From the NCBI GenBank assembly GCA_046153865.1, contig JBJXFA010000056.1, positions 1 through 64,000 on the forward strand: a DNA stretch of 64,000 nt, read 5' to 3'. A program made the position numbers and the translations under genes. Below, piece after piece: positions 47,292 to 55,556 of the stretch. Source of the stretch: Sphingomonas_O sp046153865. Lineage in GTDB: Bacteria; Pseudomonadota; Alphaproteobacteria; Sphingomonadales; Sphingomonadaceae. The notes beneath the pieces were generated by a model that was given only the letters and a program-made list of their open reading frames with translations, was not told the origin of the DNA and searched no databases. Position 1 is the first letter of the stretch. The number at the start of each line of letters is the position of its first letter.

Positions 47292-48227
47292 GTGAAGCGA
47301 CGTGAGAAGCGCACACCCGTGAACCGCGCGACGCTCCCCTTCTTCGCCGCCTGCCTCGGCATCGCGCTCTTTGCCGGCATGGACGCCGTGATGAAAGGTC
47401 TCGCGATCGCGATGGGGGCCTATGCGGCGATGCTCTGGCGTCAGCTGATCGGCGCGGCGATCGCGCTGGGCCCATGGCTCGCGACGCACAATGGCTGGCC
47501 GCGCGGCGCAGCAATGCGCTTTCATCTGATGCGCGGCGCGGTGGGTGCCGCAATGGCGACGACGTGGTTCTATGGCCTTGCCCGCGTGCCGATGGCCGAG
47601 GCGGTCGCGCTCAGCTTCATCGCGCCGCTGATTGCGCTTTATCTCGCGTCGCTTCTGCTCGGTGAAACGGTGCGGCGGTCGAGCGTGATCGCCTCGCTGC
47701 TCGGCGTCGCCGGAGTCGCAGTCCTCCTCGGCGCACGACTGGTCCAGCCTGACGGCACGCGCGCCCTTGACGGGGTGATCGCCATCCTCGTCTCGGCAGT
47801 GCTTTACGCGTGGAACATCATCCTGATGCGTCAGCAGGCGCTCGTCGCCAAACCCGCCGAAGTCGCCTTCTTCCAGAGCGCGGTCTCGGGCGGCTGGCTA
47901 TGGCTGTCGCTGCCGGTCGTATTGCTGCTCCGCCCCGAATGGTTCGTCGTGCCCACGGGCGCGCAATGGCCGCTGCTGGCGCTCGGCGCATTGTTGACCG
48001 TCGCGTCGCTGTTCCTGCTGAGCTGGGCCTATGGCCGCGCCGAGGCGAACATCCTCGTGCCCGTTGAATACACTGCCTTTGTCTGGCTCGCGATCCTCGG
48101 CGCGATCTTTTACGACGAAGCGATTACGATCACGACGCTGATCGGTGCCGTGCTGATCGTCACGGGCTGCATCATCGCCGCGCGCGGCGGGCGAGCCGCA
48201 CCGGTCGTGCGCGAAGCCGCGGCATGA
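47292..48227 (+). CDS. EamA/DMT family permease
   Basis: 311 residues with ten predicted membrane helices in two EamA repeats (FFAACLGIALFAGMDAVMKG ... FYGLARVPMAEAVALSFIAP; then GVIAILVSAVLYAWNIIL ... LGAIFYDEAITITTLIGAVL). Drug/metabolite exporter superfamily; substrate unknown. GTG 47292 is used; GTG 47319 is possible. Confidence 0.88.
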   Translation: MKRREKRTPVNRATLPFFAACLGIALFAGMDAVMKGLAIAMGAYAAMLWRQLIGAAIALGPWLATHNGWPRGAAMRFHLMRGAVGAAMATTWFYGLARVPMAEAVALSFIAPLIALYLASLLLGETVRRSSVIASLLGVAGVAVLLGARLVQPDGTRALDGVIAILVSAVLYAWNIILMRQQALVAKPAEVAFFQSAVSGGWLWLSLPVVLLLRPEWFVVPTGAQWPLLALGALLTVASLFLLSWAYGRAEANILVPVEYTAFVWLAILGAIFYDEAITITTLIGAVLIVTGCIIAARGGRAAPVVREAAA

Positions 48228-48294
48228 GCGCGACCGTTGCGCGCCAGTTCGGCGCACTCTATTCGATTGCACATTAAACCAGTTGGAGTGCTTC

Positions 48295-51111
48295 ATGAGT
48301 CTGCGTCGCGCCGTCATTGCCCTCCCGCTACTGTTCGCGGCGCCCGCCTGGGCAGCCGAGCCTGCACCCGTCGCGGACCTCGTCTCGAAAGTGGATATTC
48401 CCTTCGAACAGTTCACACTTCCCAATGGCTTGCGCGTCGTCGTTCACACTGATCGCAAGGCACCGATCGTCGCGGTCTCGGTCTGGTATCACATCGGATC
48501 GAAGGACGAACCCAAAGGCAAGACGGGCTTTGCGCACCTTTTCGAGCATTTGATGTTCAACGGCTCGGAAAATTCGCCCGGCGATTTCTTCGAACCGCTC
48601 CAGCAGATCGGCGCGACCGATCTTAACGGCACGACCTGGTTTGACCGCACGAACTATTTCCAGACGGTGCCGACCGGCGCACTCGATCGTGTGCTGTGGC
48701 TCGAAAGCGACCGCATGGGTCATCTGCTCGGCGCGGTGACGCAGGAAAAGCTCGATAATCAGATCGGCGTCGTCCAGAACGAAAAGCGCCAGAGCGACAA
48801 TGAGCCGTTCGGGCTCACTGATTATGTCAGCTATGCCGCGCTGTTTCCGAAAGGGCATCCCTATCGTCACAGCACCATCGGCTCGATGGCCGATCTGAGC
48901 GCTGCGAGCCTGACCGACGTCCAGAACTGGTTCAAAGCCAATTACGGGCCGAACAACGCCGTGCTCGTGCTCGCCGGCGACATCGACGTTGCAACCGCAA
49001 AGGCCAAGGTCGCGCGCTGGTTCGGCCATATTCCGCGCGGAGCCGAGGTGAAGCGCGTCGCGGCCCCCGTGCCGACGCTGCCCGCACCGGTGACGAAAAC
49101 CATCAACGATCGCGTCCCGTTTACCCGGATCATGCGCCAATGGGCAGTCGAAGGCGTCAACGGCGCGGACACCACCGCGCTGCAAGTCGGCGCTTCAGTG
49201 CTCGGTGGTCTCTCCTCGAGCCGCCTCGACAATGCGCTGGTCCGCAATGAGAAGCTCGCAGTTGCCGTGAGCGCTAGCGTGCAAGCCTTTGAGAAGGTTG
49301 GCGTGATGACTGTGCAGGTCGATGTCCGGCCCGGGCAGGATGCCGCCGCCGTCGGCAAGCGCCTCGATGCGATCATTGCCGATTTCCTCAAGACCGGACC
49401 GACTGCCGACGAGGTGCGCCGTGTCGCGACAAAATCGGTCGCGGGCACGATCAGCGGCCTCGAATCGGTCGGCGGATTTTCGGGCAAAGCCGTGGCACTC
49501 GCCGAGGGCCTCGTCTATTCGAACGATCCGGCGAAATACCGCGCGGAGCTGCGCGAGATCGCCGCAATGACCCCCGCGACCGTTGCGACCGCTGCCCGGA
49601 AGTGGCTGCGTCGCCCGGCCTTTTCGCTGACGATTGCGCCGGGCGAGCGCGACACCTCGCCTGCCATGCTCGAACTCACCGGCGACGCGCCGTCGACCGT
49701 GCCCAAGCCCGCCCCGCAAACGGTGACCATCGTCAAGGCCGCGCCACGTCCCGCGCCGCCAGTCGGCACACTCACCGAACTTGATTTCCCCGCGATCGAG
49801 CGGACAACGCTGTCAAACGGCATTCCGGTCTATTTCGCGCGGCGCAGCGCGGTCCCGGCTGTGCGCGTGTCGGTGAGCTTCGATGCCGGGTTTGCCAGCG
49901 ATCCCAAAGCGGCGCTCGGCACGCAATCGCTGATGCTCGCGCTGCTCGACGAGGGCACGAAAACGCGGACTTCGGTGCAGATTGCCGAGGAAAGCGAGCG
50001 GCTCGGGGCCTCGATCGGCACCGGCGCGACCATCGATCGCACCAGCGTCAGCCTCTATTCGGTCACACCCAATCTGGTGCCCTCGCTCGGACTGTTGGCC
50101 GATATCATCCGCAATCCGGCCTTCGCGCCCGATGAGGTCGAGCGGCTGCGCGGGCAGCAGCTTGCGCGTATCAAGGCGCAGCTGAGCTCGCCCGATGGCG
50201 TTGCGGGCTATATCCTGCCGTCGCTGCTTTACGGGCGCGATCATCCTTATGGCGTGCCCTCGACCGGAACCGGGGAAGCTGCGGCCGTCGCCCGGGTTCA
50301 GCGCGATGCGATCGCCGGCTTCCACCGCGATTGGCTGCGCCCTGACAATGCCCAGATTTTCGCCGTCGGCGATACGACCCTGGCAGCGCTCAAGCCGCAG
50401 CTCGAGGCCGCCTTTGGCTCCTGGGCTGCGCCCGCGACAGCCAAACCCGTCAAGGCGTTCACCGCGCCCATTCCAGCGCCTGCCAACAAAATTTACCTGA
50501 TCGATCGCCCCGGCTCGGGCCAGTCGGTCATTCTCGGCGGCATCGTGCTCAACAAGACGGGTCGCGACGATCTGCTGCTGCTCGTTCAGGCCAATGACGT
50601 GATGGGCGGGTCGTTCCTCTCACGGCTCAACAGCGATCTGCGCGAAACCAAGGGCTGGTCCTACGGCGTCGGCTCGGGCGTAAGCCAATATGAAAACCGG
50701 ACGCGCTTCATCGTCAACGCGCCTGTCCAGGCCGATCGCACCGGCGATTCGTTGATTGCGCTCCAGGCGCAGATGCGCGATTTTCTTGGGGCAAAGGGCG
50801 TCACGCCCGCCGAGCTCGAGCGCACGGCCAACGGATCGACCCGCGAGCTTCCGGGCAGCTTCGAAACCGCAAACGACGCGCTGGGCGGCATGCAGCGGAT
50901 CGTGTGGCTCGGCCGACCCGACGATTATTATGAGCGCCTGCCGCTGCGCTACAAGGCGATGACCGCCGCCGACCTCGATGCCGCCGCGCGGGCCAACATC
51001 GATCCGGCCAGGTTCACGTGGGTCGTTGTGGGCGATGCCGCAAAAGTGCAACCGCAGCTTGCCAAGGTCGGTTTGCCGGTCGAAACGCTGCTCACCCCGG
51101 CCGTGCAGTAA
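48295..51111 (+). CDS. M16 family zinc metallopeptidase (two-domain)
   Basis: 938 residues. Signal peptide MSLRRAVIALPLLFAAPAWA, with ATG 48295 behind GGAG. The inverted zinc motif HxxEH is HLFEHLMFNG with the distal Glu in IGVVQNEKRQSD. A second M16 pair of domains (from about residue 500: LSNGIPVYFARRSAVPAVRV) lacks HxxEH and should be the inactive half closing the chamber. Predicted periplasmic peptidase of the pitrilysin/insulinase type. It may degrade signal peptides or imported peptides. Confidence 0.93.
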   Translation: MSLRRAVIALPLLFAAPAWAAEPAPVADLVSKVDIPFEQFTLPNGLRVVVHTDRKAPIVAVSVWYHIGSKDEPKGKTGFAHLFEHLMFNGSENSPGDFFEPLQQIGATDLNGTTWFDRTNYFQTVPTGALDRVLWLESDRMGHLLGAVTQEKLDNQIGVVQNEKRQSDNEPFGLTDYVSYAALFPKGHPYRHSTIGSMADLSAASLTDVQNWFKANYGPNNAVLVLAGDIDVATAKAKVARWFGHIPRGAEVKRVAAPVPTLPAPVTKTINDRVPFTRIMRQWAVEGVNGADTTALQVGASVLGGLSSSRLDNALVRNEKLAVAVSASVQAFEKVGVMTVQVDVRPGQDAAAVGKRLDAIIADFLKTGPTADEVRRVATKSVAGTISGLESVGGFSGKAVALAEGLVYSNDPAKYRAELREIAAMTPATVATAARKWLRRPAFSLTIAPGERDTSPAMLELTGDAPSTVPKPAPQTVTIVKAAPRPAPPVGTLTELDFPAIERTTLSNGIPVYFARRSAVPAVRVSVSFDAGFASDPKAALGTQSLMLALLDEGTKTRTSVQIAEESERLGASIGTGATIDRTSVSLYSVTPNLVPSLGLLADIIRNPAFAPDEVERLRGQQLARIKAQLSSPDGVAGYILPSLLYGRDHPYGVPSTGTGEAAAVARVQRDAIAGFHRDWLRPDNAQIFAVGDTTLAALKPQLEAAFGSWAAPATAKPVKAFTAPIPAPANKIYLIDRPGSGQSVILGGIVLNKTGRDDLLLLVQANDVMGGSFLSRLNSDLRETKGWSYGVGSGVSQYENRTRFIVNAPVQADRTGDSLIALQAQMRDFLGAKGVTPAELERTANGSTRELPGSFETANDALGGMQRIVWLGRPDDYYERLPLRYKAMTAADLDAAARANIDPARFTWVVVGDAAKVQPQLAKVGLPVETLLTPAVQ

Positions 51112-51136
51112 CGGTCCATTTCAACAGGAGAGAAGA

Positions 51137-51439
51137 ATGTCGAACGTCGCAGGCGCATGGAAATGTCTCGTCAAATCGCCGCTGGGCGAGCAGGAATCGG
51201 TGCTCACCGTCAACGATAACGGCGACGGCACGTGGACCGGCACCAACGCCGGTGCGATGGGCGCGCTCGATTGCAACAATGGCAAGATCGACGGCAACAC
51301 GCTGACCTGGACGATGGACATGAAAGTGCCGATGCCGATGACGCTCGAATGCGACGCGACGATCGACGGCGACACGCTGACCGGCGGCGTCAAGGCGGGC
51401 ATGTTTGGCACCTCGCCGATGACGGGGACGCGCACCTGA
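51137..51439 (+). CDS. Small beta-rich protein
   Basis: 100 residues, ATG 51137 behind ACAGGAGAGAAGA. Repeating strands GAWKCLVKSPLGEQESVLTV, GDGTWTGTNAGAMG, KIDGNTLTWTMDMKVPMPMT and TIDGDTLTGGVKAGMFG ending in GTRT. The pattern resembles a small beta-barrel (lipocalin-like) seen in many proteobacterial hypothetical proteins. Often next to dehydratase or acyl-CoA genes elsewhere; here 25 bp behind the M16 peptidase. No signal peptide. Confidence 0.75.
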   Translation: MSNVAGAWKCLVKSPLGEQESVLTVNDNGDGTWTGTNAGAMGALDCNNGKIDGNTLTWTMDMKVPMPMTLECDATIDGDTLTGGVKAGMFGTSPMTGTRT

Positions 51440-51504
51440 CGAAGGCGTGCGTGCCGCACGCCGGTGCGCACGCGCATCGTCAGGCCCGGCCAGCGGCGCA
51501 TCAG

Positions 51505-51536
51505 CGCCGACTGACGGCGCGGCTTTGCCGCGTCGG
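51505..51536. repeat. Second copy of palindromic core
   Basis: GCCGACTGACGGCGCGGCTT with the complementary GCCGCGTCGG matches the core at 595-629 (GCCGATCGACGGCGTGGCTT ... GCCACGACGC). Stem CGCGGC-TTT-GCCGCG. Stem changes are compensatory (GTGGC/GCCAC versus GCGGC/GCCGC), which suggests the RNA or cruciform structure is kept. Confidence 0.6.
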
Positions 51537-51563
51537 ACATCCGCTCATGACGGCAAAAACCCC

Positions 51564-51592
51564 TTGACACCACAAACCATATGGGTTATACG
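51564..51592 (+). promoter_or_regulatory. Near-consensus sigma-70 promoter
   Basis: TTGACA (51564-51569), exactly 17 bases, TATACG (51587-51592). It is the best -35/-10 match I saw in the window and drives transcription into a stretch without a gene. Predicted start near 51597-51600. Confidence 0.65.
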
Positions 51593-51596
51593 CCGC

Positions 51597-51870
51597 ATCG
51601 TTCCGGCGGATATGCGCACCCGTCGGAACGGGACAAACGACCGGCGCGGAGTCATCCGGCGATCATGCCGAAGCTTCGCAACAGTCGGTCGCGTCGAAAA
51701 ACTGGGATCGCCCGTGCATGCGGGCCGCGTGGCTTGAGTTCGCTCGAAACACGCGCGTCGCCATCGAAGTCCGGACATGATCCGTCCGGGAGCGGATCCA
51801 ACGTCGCGACCAAACCATAGCCTGGACGCTGGAAAGCCTGACTGACTTTCCATTTCCAAGTCGTCCAGCC
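51597..51870 (+). ncRNA. Putative structured transcript, unclassified
   Basis: Region downstream of the strong promoter. Hairpins: CGTTCCG with CGGAACG near the 5' end, and a nested stem CTGGACG (51822-51828)/CGTCCAG (51862-51868) enclosing TGGAAAG (51830-51836)/CTTTCCA (51846-51852). I considered 6S RNA, tmRNA, RNase P RNA and SRP RNA and could not confirm any of them. Boundaries are guesses. Confidence 0.3.
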
Positions 51871-51991
51871 CGGATGCCCATGGCGGGAACGCGCCGGTCG
51901 TCCCTTATTCGCCGTCGCGCACGCACCAAGGGATACGTGTGCCCTCGGGCGGGGACTGTCCCCGGTCTTTCCCGGTCTTCAGATTTACTAC

Positions 51992-52085
51992 TTCGTCGCC
52001 CCGGACTTGATCCGGGGCTGGGCTTTCCTTCTCTGAGCTGCCGCAAGAAGAAGCCTTGGCCCGGGTCAAGCCCGGGCCGACGAAT
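51992..52085. repeat. Inverted alphaproteobacterial repeat
   Basis: Left arm TTCGTCGCCCCGGACTTGAT followed by CCGGGGCTGGGCTTTC; right arm, ending at 52085, is its near-complement (GCCCGGGTCAAGCCCGGGCC then GACGAA). This CCGGACTTGATCCGG-type palindrome is a widespread intergenic repeat in alphaproteobacteria. It lies just behind the purK stop and may terminate purEK. Confidence 0.8.
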
Positions 52086-52114
52086 CACAGGGGATCACCC
52101 TAAGGTGCACCAAC

Positions 52115-53188
52115 TCAACGCCCAACCAATCGCGTCACATGGCCCATCTTGCGCCCCGCGCTGGGCTCACCTTTACCATATAGGTGAACATGCGCCCCGC
52201 GCTCGACCGCGATCACCGGCCACGACAACACCGCATCACCGATCAAATTCTCCATTGCAGCACCCCCCCGAACCAGCCCAGTCTCGCCCAGCGGCCATCC
52301 GCAGATTGCGCGCACATGGTTTTCGAACTGCGAGGTCAGCGCGCCCTCGATCGTCCAGTGCCCGCTGTTGTGCACGCGCGGGGCCATCTCGTTGAAGACC
52401 GGCCCGTCAGCAGTCGCGAAAAATTCGACCGCGAGCACGCCAACAAAGTCGAGCGCGTCCGCAATGCGCACCGTGAGCGCCTTGGCCGCATCGGCCTGCG
52501 CCGCGACGATCGCGTGCGGCGGCACCGTCGATGTCGCGAGAATCCCGCTGGCATGAACATTTTCGGGAACGTCCCACGTCATACTCGCGCCGTCCTGCCC
52601 GCGCGCCACGAGCACTGAGAATTCATGGTCGAAGCCGACATGACCTTCGAGGATCGCAGGCGCGCCCGCGATCGCCGCCCAGGCAGCGTCCGCATCCGCC
52701 GCCGCGCGCAACCGCACCTGCCCCTTCCCGTCATAGCCAAAGCGCGCCGTCTTCAGGATTGCCGGAGTGCCGATCGCGCCAAGCGCCGCATCCAGATCGG
52801 CACGCGTGCTGACCGCCGCCCAGGGTGCCGCCCGCCCGCCCTGCACCGCCGCAAAGCGCTTCTCCGCAATCCGGTCCTGCGCGATCCGCAAGGCGGCGAT
52901 CGGGGGATGCAGGGACACGCGACGGGCAATCTCCTCAAGCGGGTCGGCATCGACGTTTTCAAACTCGAAGGTCGCAACGTCGATCTGCCCGGCAAACTCG
53001 GCCAGCGCCGCGCGGTCGTCATAGGCGGCCACTGTGTGCGCGGCGGCCACGTGCGCCGCGCAGCATGCCGGATCGGGATCGAGAATGTGCACACGAAAAC
53101 CCAGCGGCGCCGCCGCCAGCGCAAGCATCCGGCCGAGCTGACCGCCGCCGATAATGCCGATCGTCGATCCGGGTGGCAGCGGCGTCAC
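52115..53188 (-). CDS. purK: N5-CAIR synthetase PurK
   Basis: 357 residues, ATP-grasp enzyme carboxylating AIR in purine synthesis. TIGIIGGGQLGRMLALAA starts the protein; also ATFEFENVD, the ATP-grasp segment PAILKTARFGYDGKGQ, EFSVLVARG and NEMAPRVHNSGHWTIEG. GTG 53188 overlaps the purE stop by 4 bases. Complete. The pair makes CAIR for the step after PurK. Confidence 0.96.
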   Translation of the reverse strand: MTPLPPGSTIGIIGGGQLGRMLALAAAPLGFRVHILDPDPACCAAHVAAAHTVAAYDDRAALAEFAGQIDVATFEFENVDADPLEEIARRVSLHPPIAALRIAQDRIAEKRFAAVQGGRAAPWAAVSTRADLDAALGAIGTPAILKTARFGYDGKGQVRLRAAADADAAWAAIAGAPAILEGHVGFDHEFSVLVARGQDGASMTWDVPENVHASGILATSTVPPHAIVAAQADAAKALTVRIADALDFVGVLAVEFFATADGPVFNEMAPRVHNSGHWTIEGALTSQFENHVRAICGWPLGETGLVRGGAAMENLIGDAVLSWPVIAVERGAHVHLYGKGEPSAGRKMGHVTRLVGR

Positions 53189-53655
53189 TGCGGCGCGGTC
53201 GCCACGCTGTCGGTCTTGGCCTGCCGCCACGCCGCAAGCCGTTCGGCAAGCGCAGCGTCGGACAGCGCGAGGATCGCGGCCCCCAAGAGCGCAGCATTGA
53301 TCGCACCCGCCTTGCCGATCGCCAGCGTCCCCACCGGCACGCCACCGGGCATCTGGACGATCGAGAGCAGGCTGTCGATGCCCTTGAGCGCCTGCGATTC
53401 GACCGGAACGCCGAGCACCGGCAGCGGCGTCATTGCGGCCGCCATCCCTGGCAGATGCGCCGCGCCCCCCGCCCCGGCCACGATCACCCTGATCCCGCGC
53501 GCCGCCGCACCCTTGGCATAGTCATAAAGCCGGTCGGGCGTGCGGTGCGCCGAGACGATGCGCGTTTCGTGGGGCACGCCCAGCGCGTCGAGTGTTTCGG
53601 CGCAATGCCGCATCGTGTCCCAGTCGGACTGGCTGCCCATGATGATGCCGATCAC
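53185..53655 (-). CDS. purE: N5-CAIR mutase PurE
   Basis: 156 residues. IGIIMGSQSDWDTMRHC carries the phosphate-binding SQSD. ETRIVSAHRTPDRLYDYAK (catalytic His) and VIVAGAGGAAHLPGM are family signatures of class I PurE, which moves the carboxylate from N5 to C4 of CAIR. GTG 53655 is preferred since homology starts there. First gene of purEK. Confidence 0.96.
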   Translation of the reverse strand: MIGIIMGSQSDWDTMRHCAETLDALGVPHETRIVSAHRTPDRLYDYAKGAAARGIRVIVAGAGGAAHLPGMAAAMTPLPVLGVPVESQALKGIDSLLSIVQMPGGVPVGTLAIGKAGAINAALLGAAILALSDAALAERLAAWRQAKTDSVATAPQ

Positions 53656-53689
53656 GCTTCCCGCCCCTGCCCGGTGAAGCCCCAGCCTC

Positions 53690-54568
53690 CTAGCGCTCGC
53701 CCGCCGCTTGCGCAATGTCGTGCTTGTCGGCGCGCCGCTTGCCGAGGAGCAATCCGCGCTCGAGATGCGCGCGCAGTTGCGCATAATAGGCGTTCAGAAA
53801 TCCGTCGATGTCGCGCACTTCGGTCGGCCAGCCGATCCGGTCGATAATCGCCTGCGTCACGACGAGACGCGCCTGATCGTCGCTCTTGCGGATCAGCCGG
53901 TCGAGCGTGTCGAGCTCGTAAATGCCATAGGCATCGAGCTGCGTTGGCGAGAATACGAACACCCCCGCCACGGGCGTGGCGGCAAGATCATCGCCGAGCC
54001 GGGCCCTGCGCGTCTGGATCACCCATGTGCCTGCAAGCAGATCACCGACACGCAAATTGTCGCGATTGAAAAACGGGAAGGCGACGAAAATGCCGGTCCA
54101 CACCAGCCCGAAAACGACCGTCGCGGCATCGATCGCGTCCTCGCCCTGCGACAGCAACAGCGTAAGCGGAAGGAACAGCTCGATCTCGCGCATCAGGTTG
54201 CGCGCGATCACGGCATCGCCGGTCAGCCGCCCGCCGTCGCGCGCGATCACGCGCAGGCCCACCCAGCTTTTGCCCAGCGTCGCGGCGCGCGGGCGCATTT
54301 CCATCGCGATGAAATAGCCGTTGCGCAGCACGAAAAAGCCGAGCAGCCAAAGGATCGCGATCGGCTGAATAGCCGCATCGCCGACGCCGAACACGCCGAA
54401 GATCGCCACAAGCGTGAGCGCCGACATCGCCGCCAGCAGCACCAGCGCATCGAGCATCAGTGCGGCGGCACGCTGGCCGATATCGCCGAGCATGACGCCG
54501 AGATCGACGCCGTCAGGCGTCACGAGGCGCCGTTGCATATCGGCCGCAGTCTTCGACTTACGCGCCAT
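53690..54568 (-). CDS. RDD family membrane protein
   Basis: 292 residues. The RDD signature is in GQRAAALMLDALVLLAA, with three to four hydrophobic segments in the first two thirds and RAATLGKSWVGLRVIARDG before the last. The C-terminal third is hydrophilic (FLNAYYAQLRAHLERGLLLG). Last gene of a six-gene cluster, overlapping the SpoIIM-like gene by 11 bp. Role unknown; RDD proteins are often transport-related. Confidence 0.9.
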   Translation of the reverse strand: MARKSKTAADMQRRLVTPDGVDLGVMLGDIGQRAAALMLDALVLLAAMSALTLVAIFGVFGVGDAAIQPIAILWLLGFFVLRNGYFIAMEMRPRAATLGKSWVGLRVIARDGGRLTGDAVIARNLMREIELFLPLTLLLSQGEDAIDAATVVFGLVWTGIFVAFPFFNRDNLRVGDLLAGTWVIQTRRARLGDDLAATPVAGVFVFSPTQLDAYGIYELDTLDRLIRKSDDQARLVVTQAIIDRIGWPTEVRDIDGFLNAYYAQLRAHLERGLLLGKRRADKHDIAQAAGER

Positions 54569-55556
54569 GGCGCGGCCGCAGCAGGTAGAAATAGGTCAGC
54601 CATACCGCGAGCATCGCGCCGCCGATTGCAAAGCGCAGCCCCAGATCGGTGACAAGCTGCCGGGCAAAGCCTTCGAGCAACCCGGCGACCATCAGCATGA
54701 TCACGACCCCGGTCATCGCCGTCGCCGCCGTTCGCCCCGCCGTGCGCGCCGCCGCCATCCGCGACACCGCGCCGGGAAACGCGACCCGCGTGCCGATGCG
54801 CAGACCCGCCGCGGCCGCCAGCACGATCGCGAACAGCTCGGTCGTCCCGTGAACGCTCAGCCAGGCAGCCAGATCGATACCGACACCCTTGGCGAAATAC
54901 ACCTGCAGCAGCGCGCCGAGCATCGCGCCATTGTAAATGACGAGCAGCAGCGTCGGGATGCCAAACGCAAAACCGAGCGCAAATGCGAGCAGCGCGACCT
55001 GCGCATTATGCGTGAACAGATAGGCCGCAAACGTCCCGAGCCATTCGCGCCCGTCGGTATCGTAAAGGATGCTCTTCAGAAAATCGGCGGAGGCTTCGGG
55101 CCCACGCCCCTGCGCCATGCCTTCGGGCACGATCGCCGGATACCAGCTGGCATCGCTCGCAACCAGCAGCCATCCTGCCGCCGCGCCCGCGATCAGCAGC
55201 GCCAGCGCAACCAGCGTCTCAGCCCACAGCGCCCGGATCGCGCCGGGCCAGTCCTGCGTGAAAAAGCGCGCGATCCGCGCGCCCATGCCGCGCTCAATGC
55301 CGTAAAGATAGAGATAGGCGCGCAGGCTCAGCGCTTCGAGATAGGCCACCATGCTGCGATCGAGCGAGGTCGCGCGCGCCACAGACAGCGACGAAAGCGT
55401 CGCCCGGTAGAGCACCGGCAGCGCAAAAAGATCGTCGTCGGACAGGGCTTTGGGCGAGCGCTTTTCTACGCGGTCGAGGATCGCTTCGAGCCGCACCCAG
55501 TCGCCCTCGCGCTCGTCGCGGAAGGATTTGAGCGTCTGGACGGCCTCTGCGCTCAC
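54558..55556 (-). CDS. SpoIIM-like membrane protein
   Basis: 332 residues: a cytosolic helical N-terminus of about 100 residues, then five to six membrane helices. FTHNAQVALLAFALGFAFGIPTLLLVIYNGAMLGALLQVY and SVHGTTELFAIVLAAAAGL are the stage II sporulation protein M (DUF95) signature. In non-sporulating bacteria such proteins go with MoxR/DUF58 clusters and are thought to act in envelope processes. Overlaps the DUF58 gene by 4 bases. Confidence 0.88.
   Translation of the reverse strand: MSAEAVQTLKSFRDEREGDWVRLEAILDRVEKRSPKALSDDDLFALPVLYRATLSSLSVARATSLDRSMVAYLEALSLRAYLYLYGIERGMGARIARFFTQDWPGAIRALWAETLVALALLIAGAAAGWLLVASDASWYPAIVPEGMAQGRGPEASADFLKSILYDTDGREWLGTFAAYLFTHNAQVALLAFALGFAFGIPTLLLVIYNGAMLGALLQVYFAKGVGIDLAAWLSVHGTTELFAIVLAAAAGLRIGTRVAFPGAVSRMAAARTAGRTAATAMTGVVIMLMVAGLLEGFARQLVTDLGLRFAIGGAMLAVWLTYFYLLRPRHGA

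Larger units (their letters stand above)
51440..52114. other. 675-bp gap: repeats, promoter, possible RNA
   Basis: No convincing protein on either strand. Contents: a repeat at 51505-51536 similar to 595-629; a near-consensus sigma-70 promoter at 51564-51592; a region of several hairpins up to 51868; and an inverted alphaproteobacterial repeat at 51992-52085. The open frames here are Arg/Ser-rich and look like chance products of GC-rich DNA. Confidence 0.7.

Noticed and set aside
51581..51820. Small open frames in the 51.4-52.1 kb gap
   Set aside because: Arg/Ser-rich, no ribosome site, and overlapping alternatives in several frames; they look like chance frames in a probably non-coding stretch.
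51597..51870. Assignment of the region as 6S RNA, tmRNA, RNase P RNA or SRP RNA
   Set aside because: No diagnostic sequence of these RNAs was seen; the long closing stem and central bulge of 6S could not be shown by eye.
52625..53521. 298-codon open frame on the plus strand over purK/purE
   Set aside because: Antisense shadow of purEK, which are complete and motif-rich.
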